Assembly: GCA_965200805.1 (NCBI GenBank)
Contig: OZ241384.1
Coordinates: 3,224,001-3,288,000, forward strand
Direction of reading: 5' to 3'
Length of the DNA: 64,000 nt
Source: MPNP01 sp026709725
Lineage (GTDB): Bacteria > Pseudomonadota > Alphaproteobacteria > Rhodobacterales > Rhodobacteraceae
Shown: positions 43,564 through 52,797 of the stretch, piece by piece
Position numbering within the stretch: position 1 is the stretch's first letter
Layout: each line of letters opens with the position of its first letter
Notes under the pieces: generated by a model
What the model saw: only the letters and a program-made list of their open reading frames with translations
The model's database searches: none
What the model was told of the DNA's origin: nothing
Translations under genes and position numbers: made by a program

Positions 43564-43875
43564 TCAATGGGTCCAGGACTCCCGTCTCTCGAAGGCAAAA
43601 TTCTCACCATAGCCATGCTTTCGGATCCTGGCCTGCCGCTTCTGTGCCTTCTGGACAATATACTTCAGGCCCTGGGACTGAGCATACCGCACTGCATCCT
43701 CGCATGTGGCAAAGTGCATCTTTATCTGATTGGCAGTGCCGGTGCTGCCTGTCCAACCCATCAGCGGATCAATCTTCGATCTTTCCGTCTTGGTGAACTC
43801 AAGAACCCACTGCCGCGTACGGGCTTCACCGGACTGCATGGCGGTCCGGGCAGGACGGTAGATTTTTGCGATCAT
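43564..43875 (-). CDS. NDUFS4-like complex I accessory subunit
   Basis: A 103-residue protein of the ETC complex I NDUFS4 family. IYRPARTAMQSGEARTRQWV and IDPLMGWTGSTGTANQ are the family signature, with the C-terminal GENFAFERR. In mitochondria the homologue stabilises the N-module of NADH dehydrogenase; alphaproteobacteria share it. It stands alone, downstream of the two tRNA-Arg genes in the opposite gene order to transcription. Confidence 0.93.
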   Translation of the reverse strand: MIAKIYRPARTAMQSGEARTRQWVLEFTKTERSKIDPLMGWTGSTGTANQIKMHFATCEDAVRYAQSQGLKYIVQKAQKRQARIRKHGYGENFAFERRESWTH

Positions 43876-44606
43876 TGGTTACCTCACAGCCTTCCAGACT
43901 CTGCGCATGAAATTAACCATCTCGGGTTCCGTCTTCAAGCCCATGTCGTGATGGCCCTTTGCAGCTGTTTATGGCGTCGCATGGCAGATCCCGTGGTTGC
44001 AATTGGCAAACTACAGAATTCAACAGATGGATCCGCTGATTCCGGAATGCGATCAATGGTGCCCACCCATGGCTGTTCGTCCAGTGGCACACCACATGGG
44101 GACATCAGCGAGTCCTGTCTGCGCCCGGCCTTGACATGCCGGGCAAATCATCAAGAACCTCATCAACCGGTTGGGCACGCCCCCTGCCCGACCCGCAGAC
44201 AGAGTCTCCGGAGTCCCCCTTCCGGATCCGTCACTTTCCACTCATCAAGGTCTGAAACTTCAAAATATCCTGCGATCACGCGGGGCTGCGTGGTGAAGAC
44301 CGTGCACGGCAAAACTGATCGTTGTGATTGCCGGGATCAGACAAGGCGGCCCGGGAGCACCGCACTCCCCCACAATCCTGAATACGCTTCCGGGGATTCG
44401 GGGCATCTTCAAGAAGAACCGCATGATTTGCCTGACCATCATCAACTCCGGGACGAAAAGCAAACTGCCCACGCGTCGGGCTGCCCATCACTGCCGATCT
44501 GCCGGTGGCAATCATGCACGGATACACGGATGACTGGGCAACTCGGACTATGATGAAACAGTGAAATGCAGTAAGGGATGACGGTCTTTGATCACGGGTG
44601 GAATTC
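43876..44606. other. 730-bp stretch before uvrB with no supported gene
   Basis: Frames on both strands (for example 44276-44608 minus) have no domain, and most overlap each other. The composition is moderate. It must contain the uvrB promoter, but I cannot pick a convincing -35/-10 pair. Confidence 0.5.
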
Positions 44607-46796
44607 ATGGATATTCAGGCACCGGACACCACACTCAACCTTCACGGTTTCCGGTTACCCCGGGACCATCGTAAAACGGAGGGTGGCAGGCCATTTGTTC
44701 TTGAGACGGATTTTGTCCCTTCCGGTGATCAGCCCACGGCAATCACCGAACTCTCACAGGAAATCAATCGGGCCGCACGGGATCAGGTCCTTCTGGGAGC
44801 GACCGGCACCGGCAAGACATTTACAATGGTCAAGATCATTGAACAGACCCAGCGGCCCGCACTTGTCATTGCGCCCAACAAGACGCTGGCGGCACAGCTC
44901 TATGGCGAGTTCAAGTCATTCTTCCCAAACAACGCCGTCGAGTATTTTGTCAGCTATTACGACTACTACCAGCCCGAAGCCTATGTACCGCGCACTGATA
45001 CCTACATCGACAAGGAAGCGCAGATCAATGAACATATTGATCGCATGCGTCATGCCGCAACCCGGGCTCTTTTTGAGCGGGATGATGTCGTCATTGTGGC
45101 TTCGGTATCCTGCATCTACGGCATTGGATCAGCGGAAACCTACACCGAGATGACCTGCGATATTGATCGTGGAGAAAAATACGATCAGCAGGAGTTGCTC
45201 CGGTCCTTCACGGAAATGCAGTACAACCGGAACGATCAGGCATTTCAGCGCGGCTCGTTCCGTCGCAAGGGCGATGTGATCGAGATCTGGCCGGCCCATC
45301 TTGAAGATCGTTCATGGCGGATCTCCTTCTTCGGCTCCGAGGTGGAGGACATCTGGGAATTTGATCCGCTGACGGGGTCAATCGAGGCCGAAATGGAGCA
45401 TGTCAGGATCTACGCCAACTCCCATTACATCACACCGCGCCCCACCCTGCTTCAGGCTGCCAAACATATCGAAAAGGAACTCAACGAACGGGTCAGGACC
45501 CTGGAAGAGGCCGGCAAGCTCCTTGAAGCCCAGAGGCTGGAGCAGCGAACCCGCTATGACATTGAAATGATCAGGGTTACGGGACGGTGCGCCGGAATTG
45601 AGAACTATTCCCGATATCTGACCGGTCGCGAGCCCGGTCAGCCGCCCCCCACCCTCTTTGAATACATACCCGAGAATGCTCTGCTGTTCATTGATGAGTC
45701 GCATGTCACCGTGCCCCAGCTGGGGGCCATGTATCGGGGGGATTACCGCCGCAAATCAACACTTGCCGAGCATGGATTCCGCCTGCAATCCTGTGTCGAT
45801 AACCGCCCCCTGAAGTTCGAGGAATGGGAGACGATGCGTCCTCAGACAGTCTATGTTTCCGCCACGCCGGGGGATTGGGAACTGGCCCAGACAGAGGGAG
45901 TGTTCGTGGAGCAGATCGTGCGCCCAACCGGACTCCTTGATCCCGAAGTCTCCGTCCGGCCTGTTGAATCGCAGGTTGATGACCTGCTTGCTGAAATTCG
46001 GGACGTGACCCTGCGCGGGCTCAGGACGCTTGTCACAACCCTGACCAAGCGCATGGCTGAAGACCTGTCGGAATATCTGCATGAACAGGGCGTACGGGTT
46101 CGCTACCTGCATTCAGATATTGAAACACTCGAACGGATTGAAATTCTCCGTGACCTGCGTCTCGGCGCATTTGATGTGCTCATCGGGATCAATCTGCTCC
46201 GGGAGGGTCTTGATATCCCGGAATGCGGTCTGGTGGCAATTCTGGATGCCGACAAGGAGGGCTTCCTCCGATCCGAAAGGTCCCTGATCCAGACAATCGG
46301 ACGCGCTTCAAGGAATGTTGACGGCAGGGCGATTCTCTATGCCGATACCATCACCCGATCCATGCAGGCCGCCATTGATGAAACCAACCGACGCAAGCAG
46401 AAGCAGATCGACTACAACCGCAGGCACGGGATCAAGGCCCGGACTGTCCGCAAGAACATCTCGGATGCCTTTGCCGGCGTCTATGATGCCGACACGGATC
46501 AGGCACGAGTGACCGCTATCGTGGACACTGAACACATCGGCGATAACCTCGCTTCCCATCTCAAGGAACTCAGGAAGCGGATGCTGGCTGCGGCAACCGA
46601 TCTCGAATTCGAGGAAGCCGCCCGCTTGCGGGATGAGATCCGACGGCTTGAGACTGTCGAGATGGTCATTGCCGATGATCCCCTTGCCCGACAGAGCGAT
46701 GTCGGAAAAATGGTCGAGTCGGCCATTGATGCCGGCGGTCGGTCCAGGCGCGGACGCCCCGGCACGAGACAGGACAGGAAGGGCAAACCCCATTGA
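44607..46796 (+). CDS. uvrB: UvrABC system protein B
   Basis: A 729-residue DNA-damage recognition helicase of nucleotide excision repair. It has Walker A LLGATGTGKTFTM, the beta-hairpin region SYYDYYQPEAYVPRTD, DESHVTVPQ (DEAH-type box), LREGLDIPE and QTIGRASRN (helicase motif VI), and a C-terminal UVR domain (LRKRMLAAATDLEFEEAARL). ATG 44607 is preferred over the GTG nine bases earlier. Confidence 0.97.
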   Translation: MDIQAPDTTLNLHGFRLPRDHRKTEGGRPFVLETDFVPSGDQPTAITELSQEINRAARDQVLLGATGTGKTFTMVKIIEQTQRPALVIAPNKTLAAQLYGEFKSFFPNNAVEYFVSYYDYYQPEAYVPRTDTYIDKEAQINEHIDRMRHAATRALFERDDVVIVASVSCIYGIGSAETYTEMTCDIDRGEKYDQQELLRSFTEMQYNRNDQAFQRGSFRRKGDVIEIWPAHLEDRSWRISFFGSEVEDIWEFDPLTGSIEAEMEHVRIYANSHYITPRPTLLQAAKHIEKELNERVRTLEEAGKLLEAQRLEQRTRYDIEMIRVTGRCAGIENYSRYLTGREPGQPPPTLFEYIPENALLFIDESHVTVPQLGAMYRGDYRRKSTLAEHGFRLQSCVDNRPLKFEEWETMRPQTVYVSATPGDWELAQTEGVFVEQIVRPTGLLDPEVSVRPVESQVDDLLAEIRDVTLRGLRTLVTTLTKRMAEDLSEYLHEQGVRVRYLHSDIETLERIEILRDLRLGAFDVLIGINLLREGLDIPECGLVAILDADKEGFLRSERSLIQTIGRASRNVDGRAILYADTITRSMQAAIDETNRRKQKQIDYNRRHGIKARTVRKNISDAFAGVYDADTDQARVTAIVDTEHIGDNLASHLKELRKRMLAAATDLEFEEAARLRDEIRRLETVEMVIADDPLARQSDVGKMVESAIDAGGRSRRGRPGTRQDRKGKPH

Positions 46797-46933
46797 CAGG
46801 AAGTCATGATCGACAAATTGCCCGGACATGCATTCTGTTCCATCCCCCGCAAGGCAGGGCTGTTGTGCTGTGACGAAAACACGTGATGGCCTTCCCAGAA
46901 CTGGGACACGTTGATTTCCGGGCTCTTATCCCC

Positions 46934-47340
46934 CATCAGCGATCAAAAACAGAGAAAAACCCGATCAATCCCGAATCGGCACCCGTCATGGTGCCGATTC
47001 ATGAAAGCCCGGGATCACCCATCGGGTGAATGCACTGCCATAGAGAACCGCATGTCCTTTCACCATCCCATTCGAAGACCGGGCCATCACGCCCACGGGC
47101 CCCTCCGGGTGTCATCATCAATGGGGGGCGTTGCCCCTTCCCGGGGGCAGGCGCGATCCCCCGAATTGCTTCAAGGTCCCTGACCGGCCCCGGAACCGGT
47201 GGAAATGGATGCCCCGTACCCCGTCACCCCTGGCGGGTATGAGAATCCCGCGCGCCAGCCCGGGGGTGCGGTCCTGGATGGCGGATTACAGCGCGGAACG
47301 GAGTGGGAATCCGGGAGGGATGGCCCTGGCGGCGGATTTG
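46934..47340 (+). repeat. Dispersed upstream module, copy 2
   Basis: The left part (46934-47110) matches 599-770 and 56560-56700: ATCAGCGATCAAAAACAGAG, GATCAATCCCGAATCGGCAC, CACCCGTCATGGTG, CGGGTGAATGCA, CCATCCCATTCGAAGACC. The text continues with CCGGGTGTCATCATCAATGG, which recalls the 19-bp array near 1085-1115. The right part (about 47304-47340: GGGAATCCGGGAGGGATGG, CGGCGGATTT) matches the sequences just before the two autotransporter promoters. Here it leads to a small coiled-coil membrane protein gene. Confidence 0.75.
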
Positions 47341-47416
47341 GACAATGAGGGTGGTGATTGGGGCCTTATGCGGATTCTGCCTTGATCTGGAACGGTAATC
47401 GAGGTATGGGAAATTC

Positions 47417-47725
47417 ATGAACGATGGAGACATGAACACACTGGCGATTGCCGAACTCAAAGGCGAGTTGAAAGCCATTCGTGGGGAGAACGAAGCGATG
47501 GAATCACGAATTGATGCCAGTCTGGCGAGGATTGACATCAGCTTCGCCAGAGTACGGGAAGACATGGCCAGGAACGATGCCAAGATACGCGAAGACATGG
47601 CCAGGAATGATGTCAGTTTCGCCAAGATACGCGAAGACATGGCCAAGCGCGAAACCCGGCTTCTTCTGGCTATCGCTGGAATGTTTGGTCTCGCTGTGAC
47701 GACCCTTGGCCTCTGGCTGTCCTGA
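47417..47725 (+). CDS. Small coiled-coil protein with C-terminal membrane anchor
   Basis: A 102-residue protein. Residues about 8-78 are predicted coiled coil with near-exact internal repeats (REDMARND twice, then REDMAKRE; FAKIRED/FARVRED), encoded by repeated 30-odd-base DNA. Residues about 82-101 form a hydrophobic segment (LLLAIAGMFGLAVTTLGLWL) at the very C-terminus. The pattern resembles DUF1640/CCDC90-like or phage-associated coiled-coil proteins. Repeat number could vary in length between strains. It follows a copy of the dispersed module; function unknown. Confidence 0.7.
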   Translation: MNDGDMNTLAIAELKGELKAIRGENEAMESRIDASLARIDISFARVREDMARNDAKIREDMARNDVSFAKIREDMAKRETRLLLAIAGMFGLAVTTLGLWLS

Positions 47726-48022
47726 ACCCCGGCGCCATTGCCTGCCGGGTCCGTTAACAGCACCCGGTCTTTCTCCATGCTTTCTGGATTGCAATTCCTG
47801 GAGGGAAGCACGGCCAACATCCTGGACAAACCGAATCCCGGCCCCATTGGATGTGAATATGCGGGGCGTTTGCGGCGTTCACAGAAATCAGGTGCGGTCA
47901 AATGGATCAATGTTTACGCTGCCCCATCGCCTTACCGTCCCATGACGCAAAGGCTGTATCCGGGATGGTTTCCAACATGCTCCCGGAGGGTGTGGACGGT
48001 CACGGGTGGTGCAGGCCGGGTG

Positions 48023-49603
48023 CTATGTTGAGGAAATCTTTCCGGAGATGAGTCTGGCGGTTTCGCAGGGGCCGAAGAGGGAAATAAAACTGCCAAATCT
48101 TGGCCCCTGACTGGTGCCGAATACGACCTCGTAAATGCAACGGAACCAGTCCCGCATGGGATCGAACTGGTGTATGCGACCAATGGAATAAAGGAGTCGC
48201 TGCAATTCATCGGGCTCTGTTGGACATGCCGGATCATGCAACCGGTCAACAAGATCCTTGAGAGCCGCCCGCTCTTTGGGGCATGGGGCACGGAATGAGC
48301 GTTTTGGCACGATATGGTCCTGAAAATAGCGACCTGCGCCCTCGACGGCAGCGACAAGATCCGGATTTCGCACGCCGGCCCTGTCAGGTTGATAGCGATC
48401 AATCATCCCCCAGATCACATCACTGGTGGCTCCACCGGCAGCATCGACAAGATTGAGAAGCAGTGAATAAGGCACTGTCATGCCCGACTCGGGAGGAGTG
48501 CCATTGTGAATATGCCACACAGGATTGTTCATCCGGGCGGGCAGATCCTGACCGGGGAATGCTTTGAGATGACGATGGTAGTCATCCACGGTGCGGGGCA
48601 GGATATCAAAGTAGAGACGCTTGGCGGTCCCCGGCTTCTGATACATAAAGAGGCTTAATGATTCGGGGCTTGCGTAGGCAAGCCAGGCCTCCATGGAAAA
48701 GGATTCCGTGCCACGGGATTTGGATATTTTCCGTCCATGCTCATCGAGAAACAGCTCATAGAACATATCGACAGGCGGCGTCTCGCCGAGTATGCGGCAG
48801 AGTTTTTTGGCAAGACTGGCTGAAGGAATGAGATCCTTGCCATACATTTCATAATCGACACCAAGTGCCGCCCACCGCATGGCCCAGTCAGCTTTCCATT
48901 GCATCTTCACGTTGCCGCCGGTGACCCGTGTTTCCGTGATGGTGCCGTCGGTCTCCTGATAGGTGATTGTGCCATTTTCCGGATCACGGCTCAGAATCGG
49001 GACCTGTAACACCTGGCCCGTTATTTTGCTGATTGGCAGGAAGGGCGCGTATGTATCGGGCCGGTCCTTTGCAACCCCACCCAGGGTTGGCAACACAGTG
49101 GCCATGATGCGTTCATACTCTTCAAGGGCGCGCATGAGCATCGCATCAAACCGGCCGGATGTGTACATGTCCGTGGCTGAAACGAACTCGTAATCAATTG
49201 CAAATCCATCCAGGAACTCACACAATTTCGCATTGTTGTGGGCTGCAAAACTCGCATGGGTACCGAATGGATCACGCACACGGGTCAGGGGAAGACCCAG
49301 ATCCTGTTGCAGACTCTCCCGGTCCGGGACATTCTCCGGCACTTTCCTCAGGCCATCAAGATCGTCTGAAAAGCAGACGAGCTTGGTTGGAATGTCCGAG
49401 AGCCGTGCAAAGGCATCGCGAACCATGGTCGTCCGGACAACTTCACCAAATGTTCCGATGTGGGGCAGACCGGAGGGACCGTAACCAGTCTGAAAGAGAA
49501 CATAACCCTTGGCTGGCGGTTTTTTGCTGTATTTCTGGTGCAGACGGCGGGCCTCGGCAAATGGCCAGGCCTTTGAGGTCAAAGCCGCTTTAACATGTTC
49601 CAT
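48023..49603 (-). CDS. lysK: Lysine--tRNA ligase, class I
   Basis: A class I lysyl-tRNA synthetase of about 526 residues, the form used by most alphaproteobacteria and archaea instead of class II LysS. The HIGH-like motif is GYGPSGLPHIGTFGEV and the KMSKS-like motif KISKSRGTE. I start at the Met before EHVKAALTSKAWPF, where the family alignment begins; in-frame starts at 49618 and 49645 are possible. It is preceded by an AT-rich region with a long inverted repeat. Confidence 0.95.
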   Translation of the reverse strand: MEHVKAALTSKAWPFAEARRLHQKYSKKPPAKGYVLFQTGYGPSGLPHIGTFGEVVRTTMVRDAFARLSDIPTKLVCFSDDLDGLRKVPENVPDRESLQQDLGLPLTRVRDPFGTHASFAAHNNAKLCEFLDGFAIDYEFVSATDMYTSGRFDAMLMRALEEYERIMATVLPTLGGVAKDRPDTYAPFLPISKITGQVLQVPILSRDPENGTITYQETDGTITETRVTGGNVKMQWKADWAMRWAALGVDYEMYGKDLIPSASLAKKLCRILGETPPVDMFYELFLDEHGRKISKSRGTESFSMEAWLAYASPESLSLFMYQKPGTAKRLYFDILPRTVDDYHRHLKAFPGQDLPARMNNPVWHIHNGTPPESGMTVPYSLLLNLVDAAGGATSDVIWGMIDRYQPDRAGVRNPDLVAAVEGAGRYFQDHIVPKRSFRAPCPKERAALKDLVDRLHDPACPTEPDELQRLLYSIGRIHQFDPMRDWFRCIYEVVFGTSQGPRFGSFISLFGPCETARLISGKISST

Positions 49604-49667
49604 CGTCGAGTTATTCATCCTCACTCGGTTGTATTTTGTCTTCACTCATTGAAACGAACCCATTTGC

Positions 49668-49821
49668 AAAGGGGATTATACACATGAGTTGACATTACTC
49701 ATAATACCCAATGATATTCAGTTACTTGATGGATCGATAGAGTGTTTGGCAAGATTCAATATAAAAACTGATTCTTTTGAACTAATTTAGATTCTGTCAA
49801 CCAATCGATATAATCCCCTTT
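49668..49821. repeat. AT-rich segment bounded by a 13-bp perfect inverted repeat
   Basis: AAAGGGGATTATA (49668-49680) is inverted exactly at 49809-49821 (TATAATCCCCTTT). The 128 bases between are strongly AT-rich and contain TTGACA on both strands (49689-49694 plus, 49795-49800 minus). The arrangement could be a small MITE-like element carrying promoters, or a regulatory region of lysK. Confidence 0.55.
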
Positions 49822-49932
49822 TTATTCACCGGCCATGGCGTCTCACATGAAATCGAGGAATGTTCCGCTCTCTGTTGAAACGTCACTGAGCGGTGCTGCC
49901 TCGTCTGCGTTTATGCGACTTTCCCCTCCTGC

Positions 49933-50541
49933 TCAAGTTGACAGGCAATGACGCACTGAAGCGCGGACCATGGTCGAACTCACCGGATTCAGCGGGATAT
50001 TGACCAGTGTCCAGGCCGGCGGAGTCAGGCGGGCAAGTGTCGGTGCCGCATCTTTTGGCACACGGCAGCAAGCGAGGGCGCGGGCAGCGATGGAGGTGCA
50101 GGCCGCCACCCGGTATGCCGGCCGCTCAAGAACCCCGATGCTGACCAGTCCGGTCAGTGTCCTCCAGGCATGCCAGCGATGGAAATCGGGCAGATTGTCC
50201 GATCCCATCAGCCAGAGAAACCGGCAGTGGGGATTGGTTCGTTTCAGAAGCGTGATCGTGTCAACGGTATAGGTCAGGGATCTGCACTCCTCAAGAGTCG
50301 AGATGATGATGCGGGGATGGCGGGCGATGGCCCGAGCGCGTTGAACACGGGATGCATAGCTGTAAAAGGGTTCTGGTTTTATTGGGTTCCCCGGCGAGAT
50401 GAGCCAGAGAACCGCATCAAGCTGGAACTTGTGCAGGGCCCAGAGCGTCACATGCCGATGACCTGCATGCGCCGGATCGAATGAACCACCAAGAATACCG
50501 ATATTGCCCACGGCCGGCAGACACTCCCGACGATGGGTCAT
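49933..50541 (-). CDS. nadD: Nicotinate-nucleotide adenylyltransferase
   Basis: A 202-residue enzyme converting NaMN and ATP to deamido-NAD. The nucleotidyltransferase motif GILGGSFDPAHAGHRHVT is at the N-terminus and the C-terminal ISSTMVRASV-like motif appears as VSSTMVRASVRH. In many relatives it sits beside rsfS and rlmH; neither is adjacent here. Divergent from ettA. Confidence 0.95.
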   Translation of the reverse strand: MTHRRECLPAVGNIGILGGSFDPAHAGHRHVTLWALHKFQLDAVLWLISPGNPIKPEPFYSYASRVQRARAIARHPRIIISTLEECRSLTYTVDTITLLKRTNPHCRFLWLMGSDNLPDFHRWHAWRTLTGLVSIGVLERPAYRVAACTSIAARALACCRVPKDAAPTLARLTPPAWTLVNIPLNPVSSTMVRASVRHCLST

Positions 50542-50642
50542 CAACGATGTCTTGGTGGCGGGTCAGGAGTTCGCATCGTTCGTGTTTTCAAGAGAGTCAG
50601 ACTATAACGGGTCACTTGACTGATTGGCAGGGATACCAGGCT

Positions 50643-52298
50643 ATGGCCCAGGAATATGTCTATGTAATGGATGGGCTGACGAAAATCTATCCGGGCGGCA
50701 AAAAGTGCTTCGAGAATATACGTCTGTCTTTCCTGCCCGGCGCCAAGATCGGCGTTGTCGGCATCAACGGTGCCGGCAAATCCACCCTGATGCGAATCAT
50801 GGCGGGTCTTGATGACGAGTACAGCGGCGAGGCGTGGGCGGCCAAGGGTGTATCCGCCGGATATCTGCCTCAGGAACCCCAGCTTGATCCAACGCTTGAT
50901 GTGCGCGGCAATGTCATGCTCGGAGTGGCACGACAGCAGGCAGTGCTGGATCGCTACAATGAACTGGCCATGAACTACTCGGATGAGACAGCTGAGGAAA
51001 TGGGGCAGTTGCAGGATCAGATTGATGGCGAAAATCTGTGGGATCTGGGCAGCAGGATTGATCAGGCCATGGAAGCCATCCGTTGTCCGGAAGACGGGCA
51101 GAATGTCGCAAACCTGTCGGGTGGAGAGAAACGCCGTGTTGCTCTGTGCCGCCTGTTGCTTGAAGCACCGGATATCCTCCTCCTTGACGAGCCGACCAAT
51201 CACCTTGATGCCGAGACTGTGGCCTGGCTGCAGCACCATCTCATTGAATACAGGGGAACCTGCCTGATCATAACCCATGACAGGTACTTCCTCGATGAAA
51301 TCACCGAATGGATTCTCGAACTCGATCGGGGTCAGGGGATTCCCTACAGGGGGAATTACTCCAGCTGGCTGGAACAAAAGGCCCAGCGGATGGCCGGTGA
51401 GGAACGCGAGACGAAAGCCCGCAAACGGACCCTGAGAAGGGAGCTGGAATGGATCCGGGCCGACGCCCGTGCACGGCAGGCAAAACAAAAGGCCCGCATC
51501 AATGCATACAATGATCTCGCCGCCATTGATGAAAATGAGCGGGTTCGCAAGGCGCAGATCATCATTCCACATGGTCCCCGACTGGGAAATACCGTACTCG
51601 AGATTGCCAGTCTGGTCAAATCCTTTGACGGTCGCTTTCTGATTGAGGATTTGAGCTTTTCAGTCCCTTCCGGTGCCGTTGTCGGCGTCATTGGACCGAA
51701 TGGAGCGGGCAAATCGACCCTCTTCAATATCATTACCGGCCAAGTCACCCAGGACAGCGGATCGGTGCGGATTGGTGAGACAGTCAAACTGGCCAGCGTG
51801 AATCAGGACCGCGACAGCCTGGATGGCAGCAAGACAGTCTGGGAGGAAATTTCCGGCGGCGACGAAATCATCACCCTCGGCAGGACCGAAATGCATTCAC
51901 GGGCCTATTGCTCCGCCTTCAACTTCAGTGGCAGTGATCAGCAGAAACCCATCGATCTTCTTTCCGGGGGCGAGCGCAATCGGGTGCATCTGGCCAAACT
52001 CCTGCGGGTTGGTGGCAATCTGATCCTTCTTGATGAGCCGACCAATGATCTTGATGTTGAGACTCTCAGTGCTCTTGAAGATGCCATCGAGAACTATGCC
52101 GGCTGCGCGATGATCATCTCGCATGACCGGTTCTTTCTTGATCGTCTGTCCACACATATTCTGGCCTTTGAAGGCAATTCGCATGTCGAATGGTTTGAAG
52201 GCAACTTTGCTGACTATCTTGTCGATAAACAGCATCGGCTCGGACCCGATTCAATCATCCCGAAACGCACCCGTCACAAGAAATTCACCCGCCCCTGA
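50643..52298 (+). CDS. ettA: Energy-dependent translational throttle protein EttA (ABC-F)
   Basis: A 551-residue ABC-F ATPase that binds the ribosomal E site and gates elongation according to energy state. The first domain has VVGINGAGKSTLM, LSGGEKRRVALC and LLLDEPTNHLD; the second has VIGPNGAGKSTLF, LSGGERNRVHLA and LLDEPTNDLD. The arm and linker (RRELEWIRADARARQAKQKA) is typical. The N-terminus MAQEYVYVMDGLTKIYPGGK is EttA-like. No membrane domain. Converges on the DUF934 gene with a 14-base overlap of ends. Confidence 0.95.
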   Translation: MAQEYVYVMDGLTKIYPGGKKCFENIRLSFLPGAKIGVVGINGAGKSTLMRIMAGLDDEYSGEAWAAKGVSAGYLPQEPQLDPTLDVRGNVMLGVARQQAVLDRYNELAMNYSDETAEEMGQLQDQIDGENLWDLGSRIDQAMEAIRCPEDGQNVANLSGGEKRRVALCRLLLEAPDILLLDEPTNHLDAETVAWLQHHLIEYRGTCLIITHDRYFLDEITEWILELDRGQGIPYRGNYSSWLEQKAQRMAGEERETKARKRTLRRELEWIRADARARQAKQKARINAYNDLAAIDENERVRKAQIIIPHGPRLGNTVLEIASLVKSFDGRFLIEDLSFSVPSGAVVGVIGPNGAGKSTLFNIITGQVTQDSGSVRIGETVKLASVNQDRDSLDGSKTVWEEISGGDEIITLGRTEMHSRAYCSAFNFSGSDQQKPIDLLSGGERNRVHLAKLLRVGGNLILLDEPTNDLDVETLSALEDAIENYAGCAMIISHDRFFLDRLSTHILAFEGNSHVEWFEGNFADYLVDKQHRLGPDSIIPKRTRHKKFTRP

Positions 52299-52797
52299 TT
52301 CCGCCAGGAAGGCACGCCCGGAGGCCAGTGGGCTTTTCGGTGATGGGTCCGGTGGTCTTCAGCAGCCTGCTCTGGTAGCTCATTGCGACCCGATCCATCT
52401 GGGCAAGCCACTGGTGCTCGGTCTGGCGCGCCGCCAGTCTTCGGGAGATTGCCACCTCATCAAACCCGCTTTGCCGGGCAAGCCGGTACTGATCGGCGAT
52501 GAGCGAACCGGTGGCACGCAAGCGTCCGGTGTAGCCGAGCTGCCGGAGACGGGCGGCAAGACTGAAGCCCCGCCCATCGACGAAGTCGGGAAATCTGATA
52601 CTGATCGCCGAGAGCCAGCAAAAGGATGGTATAAGGATATCGGGATCCTGATCATTGCTGATCTCCAGAAAGACAGGGCTTTCAACCCCCTGCAGCTCCG
52701 CTTCGACCGTAAGGTGCTCGCAATCAGCCAGGTCGTCCTTCCGGAATCCGTCATCACGGACGATGACAAGGTCTCCGTTACAGCTGTTCACCGGCAT
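52285..52797 (-). CDS. DUF934 family protein (sulfate assimilation operon)
   Basis: A 170-residue protein with LVIVRDDGFRKDD, then ISIRFPDFVDGRGFSLAARL and the conserved LGYTGRLRATGSLIADQY followed by GFDEVAI, all typical of DUF934. Homologues sit between cysI and cysH in proteobacteria. The Met at 52797 overlaps the end of cysI by 20 bases. It is the last gene of the operon: no cysH follows. Confidence 0.9.
   Translation of the reverse strand: MPVNSCNGDLVIVRDDGFRKDDLADCEHLTVEAELQGVESPVFLEISNDQDPDILIPSFCWLSAISIRFPDFVDGRGFSLAARLRQLGYTGRLRATGSLIADQYRLARQSGFDEVAISRRLAARQTEHQWLAQMDRVAMSYQSRLLKTTGPITEKPTGLRACLPGGIRGG

Noticed and set aside
43567..44553. 328-codon plus-strand frame
   Set aside because: Its first third is the antisense of the well-supported NDUFS4-like gene and the rest has no recognisable content.
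50541..51572. 343-codon minus-strand frame opposite ettA
   Set aside because: It is antisense to a clear ABC-F gene and has no domain of its own.
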